Shown here: piece after piece, positions 22,807 through 32,618 of the stretch
How positions within the stretch are numbered: the stretch's first letter is position 1
Layout: each line of letters starts with the position of its first letter
Notes under the pieces: model-generated
Databases searched by the model: none
The model's input: the letters and a program-made list of their open reading frames with translations, nothing else
What the model was told of the DNA's origin: nothing
Assembly (NCBI GenBank): GCA_023614405.1
Contig: CM042694.1
Coordinates: 87,651,285-87,715,284 of the forward strand
DNA: 64,000 nucleotides
From: Avena insularis
Lineage: Eukaryota > Streptophyta > Magnoliopsida > Poales > Poaceae
Reading direction: 5' to 3'
Position numbers and translations under genes: made by a program

Positions 22807-23686
22807 CACCTCAATCCTACATGTGCATTCAAACACTTAATTAGATGCTAAAGGCGAGAGAACTGGCGTAGACTAAAATGTTGGACGACTGCCATCCATA
22901 TGCTCAGATATTCTAGATTAACAGAATTAAACTAATTAGCGTGATCTCATATGGGTACACAATAAATGTGAATGAATTGGTGTAGCAGGGTCAGACAGAA
23001 AAAATGCAAGAAAAGTGAGTGAAAATGAAAAATTACAAAGGTTTCCATGGAAGTAGTTTTCAATATATTCGGATTTGAACTTCCAGAAAATAGAACATCA
23101 ATAAATACATGAGTTGTACTAATATCTTCTTCGTAGGGACCAACACCTAAACGTTCTACCATTCATATAGATAGAAACAAAGTTTATGTACATCTGTTAA
23201 TTAAAATAAGGAAAACTAAGCTGTATACAAGGGAGAATACATTTTGCTCTTCTTTTTCTTTTATTTCTCCAAACAAGCGTATACGATATGCGATATGTAA
23301 CTGCTTCAGTGGATATCCTAGAAGTTAGTGATAATACATACATATTTATTTACATCATAGAGCATACAAATACATTCTTTAAATGTTTAACTCAAAATTC
23401 TTTTATTCGGATGGAATTAGATTGGTGCAATTCTTTGGGAACATGGGTAAAATTTACCGTTGCATGGGGTAGAGATGGCCGGCATGAAAGGACATTTGAT
23501 TTGTTCATAAATCCTTGGTTAGTAACCATGGAGATCTATCAAGGGAAATAAAAAATAATACTAATAAATAAATAATATTAGCTATCAAACTAGGAATATT
23601 ACTTAATTTCCAAAAAAAAAAAGAACAAGTAAAGATGTTTCCTGACCATACGAATTATGAAAATAATTTGTTGAGAAAATACATAC
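22807..23686 (-). other. Possible further exons of an unrecognised gene
   Basis: Two stretches on the minus strand look exon-like. One runs from ~23,540 to ~23,464: an acceptor-like CCCTTGATAG, an open phase, then the donor GTAAAT. The other runs from ~23,153 to ~23,051: it reads RLGVGPYEEDISTTHVFIDV, then GTAATT. Phases between them can be joined in more than one way, so the gene model is not settled. The rest of the stretch shows nothing clear. Confidence 0.3.
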
Positions 23687-23839
23687 AGAATCCATGTCAT
23701 GGTCACCCCACAGAAATTGTTCAGAGGCTTCCAAGAAACTAGAATATGCAGTATCCAGGAATGGAATATGGAGAATACGATCAGGTTCTGAAAGCCAATC
23801 CTCAACAAGTTGCGCATATGATATATACCGATCTTTGAC
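23687..23839 (-). CDS. Exon of an unrecognised host gene
   Basis: A 153-base, phase 0-0 exon on the minus strand. It follows the acceptor TATCCAG at 23,840-23,846 and ends before the donor GTATGT at 23,686-23,681. It encodes 51 residues beginning VKDRYISYAQLVEDWL, with soluble, helix-like composition (also AYSSFLEASEQFLW). I do not recognise the family. The frame and splice sites fit directly onto the exon-like segment at 29,477-29,684 on the far side of the CACTA element. Confidence 0.5.
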
Positions 23840-24110
23840 CTGGATACAGTATATAAGGATCCATCAAGAGCAAGAGAAGACAGAAAAGAAAGAGACATAA
23901 TCGAGGTGGAGTACATAGTTCAGCATTACATCTTACACACTATTCGATATAATGAAATCATAAGAAGATGAAACCGTTGAGTTGTTGGCAGTACCATTAT
24001 AAAAAAGCAAGCTAATCACTCAATGCATACTCTTCTTTAATGGACAACTAAATGCTAATATTTAAAACTGATAACGCAGTAGACAGAGGTGGATCCACTA
24101 GTACACCCCC

Positions 24111-24301
24111 CCTCTAACACCGGTTTGGAGGGCCCTCTAACAGCGGTTGTAGAACCGCTGTTGAGGGTTCGGTGTTAGAGGGCCCCCCCTTTAACACCGG
24201 TTCTTATACGAACCGGTGTTAAAGGGTGGCGCACGTGGGGCTGCCGCAGGGCTCAGGGCCCCCCTTTAACACCGGTTCGTAACACGAACCGGTGTTAAAG
24301 G
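24111..24301. repeat. Left subterminal palindromes of the CACTA element
   Basis: Three palindromes in a row. One at 24,111-24,181 is nested: an outer CCTCTAACACCG arm around an inner CTAACAGCGGTT hairpin. The others, at 24,187-24,226 and 24,263-24,301, share the core TTTAACACCGGTTC / GAACCGGTGTTAAA. In CACTA elements such subterminal repeats are the binding sites for the TNPA-type protein. Confidence 0.85.
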
Positions 24302-24606
24302 TTCTGTGTCGCGGCAGGAAAAGGAGATAAATCTCTGCCGCGACAGGAAAACGGCATAAATCTCTGCCGCGGCAGAGTTCTGCCCCTGCCCCGTTTTGGG
24401 CGTATTTCTGCGGCGCGGCGGGGACGGGGAGGGGGGAGAGGGGGAATCGATCGGGAGCGGTATACACATACATCGTCATTGGTACATACGAGTACATGAA
24501 TAATTAAGCAACTATTATTATACACAACATCGTCATTGTGTGGTATTCTCCGTAAACGTTGAAGCATCAAGTACAAGACAAACACGTTCAAGCATATATA
24601 CAACGT

Positions 24607-26363
24607 TCATTTTGGTGGATATCTAAAGAGTTCTCCGCCAGGCGTGACGACCTCATCAAGTATGAACCCCGCCAATTCCTCTTGAATGGCTCGTATGCGG
24701 TCAAATGGTAGGAGTTGGTCCCGCATCCATTCGATCTGAATATATATGAAGAATGGGGTCAATATATATATAAGAATAAAACTCAACACAATTGATGGTA
24801 ATAAAATAATGTTGTGTACTTTGTTTACTTACTCTAAGTTGTTCTAGTGCGGCTTGGCCCGTCGCACGTATCGTGTTGCGAATGAACTCGCAAACATAGT
24901 ACCCACATAAGTTATTGCCGTGTCCCTGATGCGCGCACTTTACGAGAATAGAGAGTTCAATCAAAATAATAATCAATAAAGCATGATATAATGGAATTGG
25001 AAGCAGAATCAAAGAGATACGCAGACCTAGCTAGCTAGTATTACTTACATTTTGGTCTACAAATTTTAGTTCTTCTGACCATTCACCCACGGCCCTGCCC
25101 GTGAACCTTTTCCAAACCCTGTCTGGCAAAGAAAATGGATAAAGGAGTAATTAATTACTTGTTGTCACGAAAGTTGTCGATCTAGTGCAATAATATGATT
25201 GAAATTACCTCTGGAGCATCTCTCTAAAGTCTGCCCATAGCTCTTTTTCTTTTCGTAACGAGTCCATGACAAGGACTTTTCCTGAGTCAGGTTGAATGAC
25301 TAGCAGAATAAAGTGGAACCTACGCACGCATAACTCATCATCAGTTACACTTAACATCGAGTAAGCTAAAACAGAATATGTACAAGAGAGGGTAACAGTA
25401 CTCACGAGAAGTTGTAAGGCAATAGTATTTCCTTTTTGGTTTGTTGTCTCAGTAAAGACCTTAGCAATAAATCTTCTGTTTGCCCGGGTTTGATTCTTAC
25501 CACTTCTTCATGAACTCTATTTGGGTCAACGAACCCAATGTCAAAAGGTCCTCCTTTCATGCATTCCATAACCTTTTTCCTGCATAATAGTATATACATA
25601 TATGGTGAGCATATATATACATGCAATTAATGAAGTGAATGAGATGAGATAGAAAATACAAAAATAGTACTTACACACAATAAAGGCTGATGGCAACTTT
25701 GTCGAGTTCCTTCTGATTGAATAGAAAATGCAAGTCTTGAATGTTGAAGTCGATCTCATCGCCTCCGCACAAGAAAATCTCATCTCTTATATGCGCCGTG
25801 ATCCATTCTTCCTTTCTCGTCTTGCAGAAATCAAGGTACCACTTGTGCAATCTTCGCATCTTTGTTGGTAGATTCTTGAGCTCCTCTTTCTTGACGAGAT
25901 TCTTCCCATACTTCCATGGCTGTATGGGGTTGGCATCGCATTTGGGCAAGTTGTCTCCCATGATGTTCAAGTATGCAATGTAAGTCATCCCCATCTCATT
26001 GGCCTTCCTTTGTAGCTCTGCCTCGTAATCATTTACGGGAGGAGCGTCCCGTGTGTCGAACACTTGGAGCGGGGCACATGATTGGTTTTCCTGCTCTCCG
26101 AGCATGGGAACTATTTTCTGGGGTGCCGCACGACTGCTACTTTCAGTCTCCCTACGACGCTTTGCATCCGCCTTCAAAATCTGGCGCTCGTAGTCCGGCA
26201 CAAGTGGGGTTTCAGGTTTCAAAAGATTTTTGTAAAACTTCTCCACCACCGCCGGATCTATTTTCTCCTTTGGCTCGGCCCGTCTAGGTGCAAAGAATTT
26301 CTTGACCTCTTCTTCCGAGATCCTATTGGTCTCCTCTTCGAGCGATTCCACGGTAAACCGCAA
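24607..26363 (-). CDS. CACTA-encoded Ulp1-like cysteine protease region, multi-exon
   Basis: A chain of minus-strand exons ending at the TGA at 24,607. The first long frame (26,363-25,677) is acidic and ends EIDFNIQDLHFLFNQKELDK. Then come ~25,579-25,417, 25,319-25,209 (FHFILLVI...VLVMDSL), a short exon near 25,120-25,050, ~24,945-24,830 (HQGHGNNLCGYYVCEF) and ~24,735-24,607. Junctions have usable signals, for example ATGCAG/ before 25,579 and /GTGAGT after 25,417. The His of FHF, Asp of VLVMDS, Gln of HQG and Cys of NLCGYYVC match the H-D-Q-C set of C48 (Ulp1/SENP) peptidases, which remove SUMO-type modifiers. Plant CACTA and MULE elements often carry such domains. This half looks intact; the upstream half is frameshifted, so function is doubtful. 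Confidence 0.7.
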
Positions 26364-26439
26364 TGGCTTGGCGGAAGGCTGCGACGTAGTTTTTGAACTC
26401 TTTGTGGCAGTGCTAGTGATGCTCTTCGTGGCAGTGCTC

Positions 26440-26560
26440 TTCCGCTTACGCTGATGAGATGGCTGGCGCGCCGGAGATGGCTGCCGCGCAGGAGATGGCT
26501 GAAGCGCCGGAGATGGCTGCAGCAGAGAGATGGCTAAACCGCCTGATCACGACATCATGG
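26440..26560 (-). repeat. Short tandem repeat encoding a Gln-Pro-Ser-Pro linker
   Basis: On the plus strand GAGATGGCTG(C/G)(C/A)GC(G/A)C-type 18-base units repeat about four times. Read on the minus strand they give QPSPARQPSPARQPS followed by a basic HQRKRKS. This forms a low-complexity linker between the transposase-like and protease-like parts. Confidence 0.6.
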
Positions 26561-26698
26561 AGACGGCGGGGGTGCCAGTGGCCTCCAATTTGGAAGCACG
26601 ATGTGTTCCTTCTTCCAAAGAATGGTTATTTTCACTGCAAATTTGAGTTGAGTTTCCCCTTCACCTGTAGTATGGTCAAGCTGTGCTTCCTCATATTC

Positions 26699-28262
26699 CT
26701 ACACAACCTCATCCACCCCGACAATAGCATAGCCATCTGGAATCGGTCGGCAATGGTAAGTTCCACCAGCTACAGGAGGTAAGGCATAGCCGACAGCCAC
26801 CTTAATGGATAAGCCCATTAATCTCACATGCAGCTCAGCGTGTTCGCTCTCCGTGATCTCATCCACGAGGTATCGAGGACCCGCCATTTCAAGCGTGGGT
26901 TGCACGTTTTCCGTGGAAGCCACGCTGCTTTTCCGCGCAGAGTCTGGGCCGCCGGCAGCTTCCAATGCAGGCTCTTCGTGCCGCTGAGATGGGCCGGTAG
27001 CTTGATGCCACTGTTGTGCATTCACTTGCGCCTGCAGCGCCACAAGTGCATGTTCTATCTGTGTCATCCGCTCTGTACGCTCTTTTTCTTTTCTGCCGCG
27101 CCATCTGTAAGAGTCGCTCCACTCGGCAAACCCATCCTTCCACGTCATACCCCCTGTGCCTCGTGCATGTCCAGGGTGTTCTTTTTTACCGATGGCGCGT
27201 GTGAGCTGGTCATTCTCTCTGGTGGGATGGAAGGTCCTGGCGGCTGTTTCCTCGTATGCCGTGATGAGTTTAGTGACGGGTTTGGCAAGGAGGGTTGGGA
27301 AGATACACAATCCTGTTTCTGGGTCCAACCTTGCCCCGATTCCGTAGAACCAAGTCTTTGCACGTAGGTCCCACCCATGTGTCTGGGGTGTGATCCTCTG
27401 TCACAGGCCTTCTCAGCTTCCTCCCACTTAGGCCTCTAAGATATGTAGCCACCGACCCTGTCCTCTGGTGATATTCCTTCTTCCGGCATTTAGCGATTGG
27501 TTTCGACCTCTTTGTAGCTATAGCACCTTCCTTGTATGCCACAAATTCGCGCCAAGGAGGTCTTATCTTCTCATAATATGCGTCTTCAAATGAGTCTCGC
27601 GAGCTTTGACAAATTTGTTCAATTTTGTCTTCCAGCTATGGAAAGCGCCACCATCTTCTTTAGAGTCCACTCTTTGACCTTTTCCTTTATAACCGGTTTG
27701 TTTTCATCCTCCTCTGGCGGAAGGGTGAAATTTACCAACAGCGAATTCCAAAGTGTTTCTTTGGATCTTTCATCGACAAAGGTACCGCCGCCTTCTTTGG
27801 CTTATTCCAATATTCAATTATGATTGGGATTTGGTCCCTAACAAGAACTCCACCGACGTACAAATTTGTCTGCGGCCTTCTTGGCTCCATCGGCCGCCAT
27901 CAACACGGATCGCTTCGATCGTGAACTTTGCACGATCTTTCAACCGATGGCTCGCGCTCGCTTGCTCTTTTCAGAGAAGAAGATGGTTGCTGGCTGGTCG
28001 ATCCAGAGGGCTAAAAGAAGAAAGAAGCGTTAAATAAAACATGAAGAAGAAGAGTGTTGGTGGAAGTCAGCAGACGCTTAATCAAAGCATAAACCTCGCC
28101 GGACTTTGTAATCACTAAATTATGCTCACCGAGTCTTCATCTTCTCCATGACTACTTGAGCTGTCATCATGTCCCTCCAAGTTCAGATATTGTGAGGTGT
28201 CCTCATCGATAATGTTCTCCATTATTTCTTCTTCTTCAAGGTTTCTACTAAGTGGATCCATA
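26699..28262 (-). pseudogene. CACTA Transposase_24-like (En/Spm) segment, frameshifted
   Basis: The gene appears to start at 28,262 (MDPLSRNLEEEEIMENI...TSQYLNLEG), an acidic opening typical of Triticeae CACTA ORFs, with a donor GTGAGC near 28,130. Further down, family-typical pieces lie in different frames: KFTIEAIR (~27,940), LYVGGVLVRDQIPI (~27,860), TLWNSLLVNFTLPPEEDENK (~27,760), KKEYHQRTG (~27,490), then a 209-codon frame at 27,328-26,699 (MDPETGLCIFP...ALVALQAQV). The order agrees with plant En/Spm Transposase_24 proteins. At least three indels break it. It would normally be fused to the protease part downstream. Confidence 0.65.
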
Positions 28263-28672
28263 GTTTCTAAAACAATAATATTATCTAGAGTAAGAGAGTA
28301 AACATTCAAGTGGACTTGGATTCATACACAAATATACATATTATTCATACAAAAATACAAATATAAATACACAAATAAAATTAAAACCCTAAGGATGCTT
28401 GATCATTTTAAACGAGTTCCGAGGGGTCCAAACCCTAATTCGGAGAAATCCCGGATGCATATGAGAGGGGCTAGCTACAGTGGCTGACCAGAGGATGCTC
28501 CAGAAAGCGGCGGCTGGCGGCGCTGGAGAGCGACCTAGGGCGCGTGAGGTAGCGGGTTCGCCTCAGCGTGATGCAGCCTACCTAAAACGGGCGGCGCCAC
28601 TACCTAGGGGTCACCGGAGCGACGTTAACGACGACGGCCAGCGGCGACGCTTGCAGAGGAGCGAGGTGACGA

Positions 28673-28836
28673 CCCTAAACTAATACTAACTATAAAATAC
28701 ACTAAATAACCCTAAACTAAATACACTAAATAACCCTAAACTAAATAACCCTAAACTCAATAAATAACCCTAAACTAATAACCCTAAACTAAATAAACCC
28801 TAAACTAATAACCCTAAACTAAATAAACCCTAAACT
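28673..28836. repeat. Telomere-like / telo-box cluster inside the CACTA element
   Basis: Nine copies of CCCTAAAC, spaced 13-36 bases apart in AT-rich filler (AATAA, ACTAAATAA). Several extend to AAACCCTAA, the plant telo-box. They lie ~400 bp upstream of the presumed CACTA gene start. The irregular spacing and filler distinguish it from a telomere array. Confidence 0.85.
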
Positions 28837-28939
28837 AATACTAACACTAAACTACTAATAATACACACTAAACTACACACTTATAAAATACTAATAACTA
28901 ATTATATACATATATGCAACAACATATACAACATATATG

Positions 28940-29255
28940 CAATTACACACAAATAAAATTGGCGCGCGGGTTCGAGTGGCGGTGACGGGGGTGGCAGATC
29001 CGAGTGGCGGCGACGGGGTGGCGAATCTGAGCGGCGACGGCGGCGGCGGATACGAGCGGCGACGACGGGGGTGGCGGCCAACGCGGGCGCACGCGGTGGC
29101 GGACGGTGCTGGCGCGGCGGGGGGCGTCGACTGCGACGGCGATGCCTCGCGCGGGGAGGGGGCGACGGCGCTCCCGCGGGATGGCGACGGCGAGGGCTGG
29201 ACGGGGCGCGCGCGCGCTTTCGATCTGACTGGGGGGAAGAAGGAAGGGAAAGGCG
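28940..29255. other. GC-rich upstream block of the CACTA element
   Basis: Reiterated GGTGGCG / GGCGACGG units with very high GC and CpG. Long frames exist on both strands only because stops are rare; the arginine/proline composition is low-complexity. Probably part of the element's promoter region. Confidence 0.5.
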
Positions 29256-29269
29256 CGCGTTATAACCCT

Positions 29270-29378
29270 CCTTTAACACCGGTTCCAGCCACGAACCGGT
29301 GTTAAAGGGGGAGGGCTGCGCGGGCCACTGGTGCAGGGGCCTTTAACACCAGTTCGTGCCACGAACCGGTGTTAAAGG
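29270..29378. repeat. Right subterminal palindromes of the CACTA element
   Basis: Two palindromes, 29,270-29,308 and 29,340-29,378. Both are built of CTTTAACACC(G/A)GTTC and its complement with a short loop; they match the left-end palindromes. Confidence 0.85.
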
Positions 29379-29476
29379 GGGGCTCCTTTTTGCTGCACGG
29401 GCCACGCTGGTACAGGCCCATTTTCAGGCTCAACCAAAGGCCTCGTTTCCACTAGTGATCATAGTCCATAACAAAC

Positions 29477-29684
29477 CTCTTTGGCTAGTTCAGTAATGTC
29501 ATTAAGCAAGAAGGGGCTTTGCTCAACATTCTCCCCGGACAGAGTCATGACCTCACAAGCTAATAAATCACCCAACTCTACAAGGGTGTGGCGGTAAAGT
29601 AGGCGATCCTTCTCTGGACTGCATTCACAAAGATGCTTCCAGTGCTGGGAAATAAAGTTCCTTGTCTTATCAAACTTCGCTTAA
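29477..29684 (-). CDS. Exon of an unrecognised host gene, upstream of the CACTA insertion
   Basis: A minus-strand open stretch of ~68 codons (KFDKTRNFISQHWKHLCE, then LVELGDLLACEVMTLSG, ending DITELAKE). A donor GTTTGT follows at 29,476. It is closed at its 5' side by an in-frame TAA near 29,687, so an acceptor such as TTTAAG/ is assumed. It ends in phase 0, the phase in which the exon at 23,839 starts. Composition is that of a soluble helical protein; I do not recognise the family. The CACTA target duplicate begins 16 bases into the intron. Confidence 0.5.
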
Positions 29685-29840
29685 ATCTATTTTTCGAAAA
29701 GCACTATCAACGCTACTGTATAAGATGGACATGATTATCAAAGGTATTCTTTTGCATCCGATACAACATCTAAAATATTACATTCACAACCAAATTTAGT
29801 GGGTACACAAGTTTTTAACTACTAGTACATATTAAAAACA

Positions 29841-29995
29841 CACCAAGCCAGTTACTTCCAAGAACTAAAACATAGATAATTAAATCTAGACTACTTTAGA
29901 CCTTCCTACACAAGGCCAACTACTTCCAAGGACTAATACTGAGATAATTAAATCTAGACTACTTCAGCCCTTCCTACACACAGCCAGCTACTTCA
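29841..29995. repeat. 68-bp tandem duplication with a third partial unit
   Basis: Units 29,841-29,908 and 29,909-29,976 share CTACACAA/GCCA...TACTTCCAAG, GATAATTAAATCTAGACTAC and CCTTCCTAC with a few substitutions. A third start (CACACAGCCAGCTACTTC) runs into the stop codon of the frame at 29,988. Confidence 0.8.
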
Positions 29996-30392
29996 GCTTC
30001 TCCTTCTCCACGCTCAGCCTCTCCATCTCCACGCTCCGGTACACTTGCGTCAGCTTCATCACCACTGCCCCCAGCGAGGAATCAGTGCTCGCGGCCACAT
30101 GTGTGTGGTCCTCTCCCTGAACCTCCTCCTCCTCATCCTCAACCACGACCAACTCGAGGTTGGATAAGTGGCAGCGCTTCGCCGGGACCATCCTCCTAGC
30201 GACCGGCCCACTCGCCTCTCCCTTCTCCTTGACGGACGCTAGTGGCATCTTGGCAGTGAAGTCGGAGAAGGCCTGGAGCTGGGCCTGCCCCTTGTCGTCG
30301 AAGCTCATTGTAGTAAGTGGGCTTGAGGTCGTTAAGGCATAGCTGGCACTCGGCGACGGTGCGGTCGAAGCGGTCCTCACATTTGAATACAA
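29988..30392 (-). CDS. Hypothetical 134-residue ORF
   Basis: Frame from 30,392 to the stop at 29,988. N-terminal serine/threonine-rich part, a short hydrophilic centre (VARRMVPAKRCHLSNLELVV), an acidic run (EDEEEEVQGED) and a C-terminal helix rich in E and K (VEMERLSVEKEKLK), possibly a coiled coil. Such a tail resembles the C-terminal regions of transposon-derived NAM/Myb-like accessory proteins, but no domain can be named. An ATG at ~30,308 (MSFDDKGQ) is an equally likely start. It could be a gene fragment. Confidence 0.3.
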   Translation of the reverse strand: MYSNVRTASTAPSPSASYALTTSSPLTTMSFDDKGQAQLQAFSDFTAKMPLASVKEKGEASGPVARRMVPAKRCHLSNLELVVVEDEEEEVQGEDHTHVAASTDSSLGAVVMKLTQVYRSVEMERLSVEKEKLK

Positions 30393-30399
30393 TATCTCA

Positions 30400-31000
30400 T
30401 TACAAATTTCATTTGTAATAATTTTTATTAGTTATACTGAACTTTTATACTCTTCTATAACTTGCTCCGTTAATACAAAGTCTTGACTAATATATATTTT
30501 GTAATATACTTAGGGAAATTAAACAAACGTCTTATAAGTTTTCTGTTATACAATATTTTCTCAAAAATCTACCATCCTCCATGACAAAATTCATTCGTAA
30601 AGTAAAATTGTATTCTGCAACAAAAAATTTATACGTTTTGAACTTAGTTCGAAAAAATTCTCTCAAGAAACCATTCAATCAATTTTCCAAACACTTAGAT
30701 CTAAAAAAGATATAAAACAACTTGACAATATCTAGCTCAACAACATTGTGGAATAAGTTTAGATGCATATATATATTCTACTATATATGGTTGCATCCAA
30801 TTTTTGTATGCCTATGTATTTTGGTGGAGATCTCTGGTACATATATCTAAAAATATATTGTTTACCCGGAAGTGCCAAAATAAATACCGCTAGAGCCTAG
30901 AAGTATCTAGAATGTAGGAATGCCAATCTTATACAAGGTGTTTGTCATGCTTTGTCTTTGAGTTACAAGTATTGCAAGGACTCACTTCTTGTTGGATGGT
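30400..31000. other. AT-rich intergenic DNA without recognised features
   Basis: Strongly AT-rich, only very short frames, no terminal repeats seen. Confidence 0.5.
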
Positions 31001-31001
31001 T

Positions 31002-31290
31002 ATGAGGGTGGTTGTATCTCCAGCCCACTAAACTTCGCACCCCAGATCTAATACTTTTGTGCCTTATAAACATGAAATATTCTTCAGTGGAAGACGATGT
31101 TCTCGTCGATAGCGTGATGCTTTGCAGTGGCTTTGTCAATCTCAATCTCAAGACCTGATTCTTCGATCTAGTCTCTCACAGGTGCTTATAGGGATAGGTA
31201 TATATGTGGGCATTCATAGGGGTGAGTGTATGGGGGTGAGTGTATGTGCACGTTGTGAGTATCTAGTTTTGTACCATGTTTCTCCAAAAA
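31002..31290 (+). repeat. Dispersed grass repeat, SINE/LINE 3'-tail-like
   Basis: Contains strings very common in wheat intergenic DNA: TATCTCCAGCCCACTAAACT, ATATTCTTCAGTGGAAG, TTTGTCAATCTCAA and GCATTCATAGGGGTGAGTGT, in that order, then a weak A-rich end. No coding capacity. Classified from recognition only; family uncertain. Confidence 0.45.
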
Positions 31291-31825
31291 GGAAATACAT
31301 GAATTGCTTATTTCATGGTTATTTCACCCATACTTAAATAACAATTACAAGTCGGTATAATACAAACTACTCGAGAAAAAAGTGATCACCAAGCTACTCA
31401 ATTATCCAATACAATCAGATCTAGAAAGTCATGACTAGAGTTATACTCTTGCAAACAACGTCATAATTATATTCCTAACATGTGGCTAAGACAGTTGATC
31501 CCACCTACGAGGGAATTCACTTACCCTTCGTTCAGATTTTCTTTGTCCACCATGTGGAGGCTTCCGACGAGGAGCTCTACATCCTCCCCAGCTGAAGAGT
31601 AGTCAGCCACAAAATACCACCATCCCCAACTGCATGCATGAGTAACATGTATGGCGGCTTATCATGTTATTGTTGTTTGTCACTAGGTGTGCCGAAGCTG
31701 ATCCGAGTGAGAGCAGGAAATGTGCCAAGTGTTATGTGCAACGCAGTCTATTCAGAGAGCATGTATGGCCATCATTTGTGAACGGTGATCAACCTCACTC
31801 TAACTTAGTAGCTTGGTACACAATA

Positions 31826-31959
31826 CTCCATCCGTTGTAAATCAGTTGTAGCATCTTTAGTTCAATTTGCTCTAGATACTCATATATCCAGATGCGTTTC
31901 ATTGCGTAGGTTCTTCCATTTTGTAAAAAAGGGCGACACTTAAATTGGAACGGACGAAG
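31826..31959. mobile_element. Decayed Stowaway-like MITE
   Basis: CTCCATCCGTTGTAAATCAG at the left is partly matched by the complement ending AAATTGGAACGGACGAAGT at the right. TA precedes it. The inverted repeats have several mismatches. Confidence 0.55.
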
Positions 31960-32618
31960 TTGTATTTGTGCTACAGATTATGCTTAGTCGGATCTCGGAG
32001 ACTAGGGTGTTCCTATATGTTTTTTTCCGAAATGGAGATGATACCCCTAATCCCTGCATCAAAATGATGCACACAGCTGTGCACGCATCCAACATCACGC
32101 TAAAAATGGAGGGAGAATTTCACTTCCCGACCTCTGCACTAACTAGGAATGCACAAAGCTATTAAGCATGAATACCAAGATTTTTTAAACTTGGTCAAGC
32201 ACCAAGCCTCATCCTTAGTATAAATTTAACTAGTACCAGGATAGTCCGTTCCCCAAGTATAAATAGAAACATAAATTTGTATTTGTGAGGATTTAAAATT
32301 AGATGTTGGATTTGCACATTTACTTTTCGAACCAGCTGAGTTATATTAGACTCACTGGCTATCGTGGCCCTATCTGTCGGGCGGCACGTAGCCCATACAA
32401 AATTTCATCTGCTAAATGGACCATGTGCACATGGACAGGTGCTCAATTTTGAATTAACTCAGCAAGTTGGAATCGGAGGATCAAGTTATTTGCCACCCTT
32501 CCATACATATATTTTAGTTAACCTGTGGATCAGCGAACGTCAACTTTATTATGTTCCCCCCAAAAATTCTACTATTACGATCATGTTTCTATTTGACCCA
32601 TTGATCCAGGTTGATGGC

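Larger units (their letters stand above)
24096..29457 (-). mobile_element. CACTA (En/Spm) transposon, 5,362 bp
   Basis: Ends are CACTAGT at the left and ACTAGTG at the right. The 3-bp target duplication ATC lies at 24,093-24,095 and 29,458-29,460, the size expected for CACTA. Both subterminal regions hold palindromes of TTTAACACCGGTTCG and its complement. Inside is one minus-strand gene region: an En/Spm Transposase_24-like part followed by a Ulp1-like cysteine protease part. The TNP2 (Transposase_21) catalytic ORF is missing, so the element is non-autonomous. GC-rich DNA (28.94-29.25 kb) and a telomere-like tract lie upstream of the gene. Confidence 0.9.

Noticed and set aside
23288..23551. 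Plus-strand 87-codon frame as a gene
   Set aside because: No start context or domain; the minus strand of the same stretch has better splice-site logic and fits the neighbouring exon.
24111..24301. Regularly repeated palindromes resembling a CRISPR-like or satellite array
   Set aside because: They lie within 200 bp of a CACTA end, are matched at the other end, and the genome is eukaryotic. They are subterminal repeats.
28673..28836. Interstitial telomere from a chromosome fusion
   Set aside because: The units are separated by irregular AT-rich filler and lie inside a transposon with intact ends.
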